Made by a program: the position numbers and the translations under genes
Notes under the pieces: generated by a model
What the model saw: only the letters and a program-made list of their open reading frames with translations
Told to the model about the DNA's origin: nothing
Databases searched by the model: none
In this document: positions 6,688-8,005 of the stretch, one piece after another
Layout of the letters: every line of letters starts with the position of its first letter
Position numbering within the stretch: the first letter of the stretch is position 1
From: Pseudobdellovibrionaceae bacterium
Lineage (GTDB): Bacteria; Bdellovibrionota; Bdellovibrionia; Bdellovibrionales; Bdellovibrionaceae
DNA: 8,005 nt
Direction of reading: 5' to 3'
Assembly: GCA_014376325.1 (NCBI GenBank)
Contig: JACMRP010000094.1
Location: 1-8,005 of the forward strand

Positions 6688-6720
6688 TGGTCGTTGATGC
6701 GATGGTCAGCTAACTATACG

Positions 6721-8005
6721 CTAATGCTTCTTCTTCGACTGGTAATAAGCCCAGTCCCCGTCGTAAGTCAGGAGCTCGTTCTTATCCAGCTCAAAAACCC
6801 GGGTTGTGATTTCTTTTAAGAAATGCCGATCATGCGACACGATCATAACCGTGCCCGGGAATGTTTTGATCGCGTTCAGTAAAACTTCGCGAGAGATAAT
6901 GTCTAAGTGATTCGTGGGCTCATCAAGCACCAGAAAATTCACCGGCTTCGCCAAGATCGTCGCAAGCACGACGCGGCTTTTTTCGCCGCCCGAAAGGATG
7001 CCGATTTTTTTGTCGGCCTCTTCGCCGCTGAACTTAAATGCACCAAGTAAATTCCGTACGGTTCCGACGCCCGCATTCGGCATGCGCGAGTGAACTTCTT
7101 CAACGATCGTCATGTTGGGATCAAGAACGTCCAAAGAGTTCTGACTAAAATAACCAAGCTGAATGGATGGCCCAAGAGCCATGACTCCGTTGGTAGCATC
7201 CGTTTGCCCCGTGATTATTTTTAACAACGTCGACTTGCCCGCACCGTTGACCCCTACCACCGCGATGCGGTCTAAGCGTTTGACCAGTGCCTTGGCGTTA
7301 TTAAATACCAACTTTTCGCGTCCATCGTGGTGTTTGTAGACTTTGCCGAGGCCATCGATACGCACGACTTCGTCGCCACCTCGAATTGGTTCTGGCCATT
7401 CAAATTTGATGGCCGATTCTTCCGCAGGCACTTCGATACGGTCTATTTTTTCGAGTTTTTTAACCCGCGATTGGACCTGGGCCGCGTGGGAAGCGCGCGC
7501 CGCAAACCGAGCGATAAATTCTTCTTCTTTAGAAAGCATCTCGTCTTGCCGCTTTGCTTGCGCGACTAATTGTTCTATGCGGATGGCTTTTTCTTTTTCG
7601 TAAAAGTCGTAATTTCCACCGTAAGTAGTGATCGTTTTGTGGGCGACTTCGACGATTTTGGTGACAAGTCGGTTCATGAACTCGCGATCATGGCTTGTCA
7701 TCAGTAAAGCCCCCTTGAAGCTGCTCAGCCATTCTTCCAGCCAGATGATGGATTCTAAATCCAAGTGATTCGTCGGTTCATCCATCAGCAGAACGTCGGG
7801 ATTCAGCACGAGGATTTTAGAAAGCGCGATCCGCATCTTCCAACCGCCGCTGAAGCTTTCGGTCGGACGATTGTAGTCCTCAGGCCCGATGCCTAAACCG
7901 GTTAGTATTTCGGCGGCCCGCGTATCTAAATCGTAACCGCCGAGCCGTTCAAAATCTGCCTGAACTTCGCCGTAATTTTCTAGCAATTTAGTCATGGCAT
8001 CATCG
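6721..8005 (-). CDS. ABC-F family ATPase, ribosome-associated type, 5'-partial
   Basis: Soluble tandem-ABC ATPase of the ABC-F group, which acts on translating ribosomes rather than as a transporter. The frame stays open to the right edge, so the true start, the first Walker A and Q-loop are outside; the ATG at 7995 is internal. Counting from that codon: first ABC signature FSGGWKMR (48-55), Walker B PDVLLMDEPTNHLD with D72/E73, switch SHDR (101-104), then the charged interdomain linker helices typical of ABC-F (about 130-190). In the second ATPase domain, Walker A is GVNGAGKST (K254), followed by the signature LSGGEKSR (334-341), Walker B with D358/E359 and SHDR (387-390). It ends shortly after with YYQSKKKH, so there is no long C-terminal extension as in Uup. 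Both visible sites keep their catalytic Glu. The subtype (YheS-, YbiT- or antibiotic-resistance-like) cannot be set from this fragment; a housekeeping role is more likely than resistance, but that is inference. Confidence 0.95.
   Translation of the reverse strand, partial: DDAMTKLLENYGEVQADFERLGGYDLDTRAAEILTGLGIGPEDYNRPTESFSGGWKMRIALSKILVLNPDVLLMDEPTNHLDLESIIWLEEWLSSFKGALLMTSHDREFMNRLVTKIVEVAHKTITTYGGNYDFYEKEKAIRIEQLVAQAKRQDEMLSKEEEFIARFAARASHAAQVQSRVKKLEKIDRIEVPAEESAIKFEWPEPIRGGDEVVRIDGLGKVYKHHDGREKLVFNNAKALVKRLDRIAVVGVNGAGKSTLLKIITGQTDATNGVMALGPSIQLGYFSQNSLDVLDPNMTIVEEVHSRMPNAGVGTVRNLLGAFKFSGEEADKKIGILSGGEKSRVVLATILAKPVNFLVLDEPTNHLDIISREVLLNAIKTFPGTVMIVSHDRHFLKEITTRVFELDKNELLTYDGDWAYYQSKKKH

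Noticed and set aside
7327..7603. Plus-strand open frames opposite the ABC-F gene
   Set aside because: They lie opposite the conserved ABC-F linker and have no family features; shadows of coding bias.
1..8005. CRISPR array, tRNA/rRNA, insertion sequence or prophage
   Set aside because: No repeated spacers, cloverleaf-like segments, transposase or integrase motifs or terminal repeats were seen; coding density and base use look uniform.

Overview
The window looks like an ordinary chromosomal stretch of a Gram-negative bacterium with an active peptidoglycan and envelope programme. Moderate GC, densely packed genes and several secreted, cysteine-paired cell-wall enzymes beside a MoxR/DUF58/transglutaminase module would suit a Bdellovibrio-like lineage (Bdellovibrionota/Oligoflexia). 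That placement is an inference from gene content and protein style; no taxonomic marker gene is present to prove it.

Left part (1-1675, plus strand). The window opens inside queF, the preQ1 synthase of queuosine biosynthesis, with its N-terminus cut off by the window edge. After a 72-base gap comes a tightly coupled pair of secreted proteins: a predicted Cys/His peptidoglycan amidohydrolase of NlpC/P60 or CHAP type, and a small unrecognised periplasmic protein whose GTG start abuts the hydrolase stop codon. The second protein could be a partner or inhibitor of the first.

Middle (1676-2987). A 178-base intergenic region carries at least two convincing hairpins and a weaker one. It leads into a secreted, cysteine-rich lytic-transglycosylase-like protein. 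The two predicted hydrolases share a small N-terminal pattern: a cysteine pair followed about 20 residues later by AFAK[KR]L.

Right-centre (3025-6687). This is a compact three-gene operon: a MoxR-family AAA+ ATPase, a membrane-anchored DUF58 protein and a TgpA-like membrane transglutaminase. The first two genes overlap by 35 bases and the last two by 4. In such modules the MoxR ATPase is thought to remodel or activate a partner complex, while DUF58 and the transglutaminase sit in the inner membrane. The exact substrate is unknown.

Right end (6721-8005, minus strand). A convergent ABC-F ATPase gene (a ribosome-associated, non-transporter ABC protein) enters from the right edge. Most of its first nucleotide-binding domain is visible, but the first Walker A lies outside. 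I see no RNA gene, insertion sequence, CRISPR array, prophage or clear sign of horizontal transfer. The least explained items are the small coupled protein at 1244-1675, the structured leader at 1706-1816 and the shared cysteine-pair motif.
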